Positions 63,790 to 64,000 of a stretch of DNA of 64,000 nucleotides are shown here, in pieces. Where the stretch lies: contig NZ_CP022540.1 of assembly GCF_002237555.1 (NCBI RefSeq), forward strand, positions 558,001 to 622,000, given 5' to 3'. This stretch comes from Antarctobacter heliothermus (GTDB lineage Bacteria; Pseudomonadota; Alphaproteobacteria; Rhodobacterales; Rhodobacteraceae). Position 1 is the first letter of the stretch, and each line of letters begins with the position of its first letter. Below the pieces are notes generated by a model that searched no databases, was not told the origin of the DNA, and was given only the letters and a program-made list of their open reading frames with translations. The translations under genes and the position numbers were made by a program.

Positions 63790-64000
63790 ATGTTCTTCCT
63801 GACCGGCCTTCTTGGCATGATGGCGATTGGATCCTTCGCGTTCCTCGGCCTTGGGTCCGAAGATGACGACCGCGAATCCGCAGATGACTTTGACCCGATG
63901 GAGGATGCAGAGGGCACGGACGACCCGGACTATGATCTGTTTCAACCGCACAGGGAAACCGCGTCCGTAGATGAACTGCCAGACGTCTCTGTCGACAAGC
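63790..64000 (+). CDS. N-terminus of an acidic exported protein (cut by window edge)
   Basis: The ATG at 63790 opens a frame that reaches the window end (70 residues). It starts with a hydrophobic stretch (MFFLTGLLGMMAIGSFAFLG), which may be a signal anchor, and continues very acidic (EDDDRESADDFDPMEDAEGTD in part). AGG lies 8 bases upstream. Similar N-termini occur in calcium-binding RTX-like proteins of roseobacters, but that cannot be confirmed here. Confidence 0.6.
   Translation, partial: MFFLTGLLGMMAIGSFAFLGLGSEDDDRESADDFDPMEDAEGTDDPDYDLFQPHRETASVDELPDVSVDK

Overview
The window looks like a chromosomal (or large replicon) segment of a marine Rhodobacteraceae/Roseobacter-type alphaproteobacterium. 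The support is high GC content, dense operons joined by ATGA and TAATG overlaps, a nasTS-controlled nitrate assimilation operon, a Rhodobacter-type polyol (smo/mtlK) operon, a short flagellin, and ABC and TRAP importers for small organic solutes. No rRNA, tRNA or CRISPR array was seen.

Layout. (1) 1-6061, plus strand: the end of a capsule-type polysaccharide locus, with a cut-off repeat protein, a large glycosyltransferase, a UDP-glucuronate epimerase and a KpsM/KpsT/KpsE-like exporter. (2) 6205-20459: a catabolic island of FMO-like oxygenase, nitrilase-family amidase, Rieske oxygenase, RidA, DUF1028 protein, LysR regulator, trimethylamine-dehydrogenase-like flavoprotein, PLP decarboxylase, M20 deacylase and a four-gene polyamine-type ABC importer. 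Three of its promoter regions carry the same TTAG-N7-CTAA dyad (a LysR T-N11-A box), which suggests one regulon for an N-methylated amine or amino acid. (3) 20539-35509, minus strand: nitrate/nitrite assimilation in transcription order nasT-nasS, a leader with ANTAR-type hairpins and a terminator, nrtA, nrtB, a double-ABC ATPase, a GAF protein, nirB, nirD, nasA, a TrpD2-like gene and cysG. (4) 35717-37048: flagellin. (5) 37440-44979, minus strand: the sorbitol/mannitol operon smoEFGKS-mtlK and its LacI-type regulator. (6) 45200-46536: an IS110-family (IS1111-type) element with a frameshifted transposase. (7) 46568-54385: a GntR regulator and Gfo/Idh enzyme divergent from a flavin monooxygenase, aldo/keto reductase, flavin reductase and an unusual TRAP importer. 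The enzyme trio matches the sulfoquinovose monooxygenase (sulfo-SMO) pathway as I remember it. (8) 54510-57347: a low-GC orphan gene, a Sel1-repeat protein and a di-heme peroxidase. (9) 57408-64000: GDP-fucose synthesis (gmd, fcl), a Wza-like export lipoprotein, a sugar-phosphate transferase, a PPP-family phosphatase and the start of an acidic exported protein.

The two most interesting regions are the putative sulfo-SMO cluster, where a TRAP importer and a Gfo/Idh enzyme may replace the ABC importer and classical sulfoquinovosidase, and the LysR-box regulon around the Rieske/TMADH-like pathway, whose substrate is not known. All family calls were made by reading the sequence; no database search was run.
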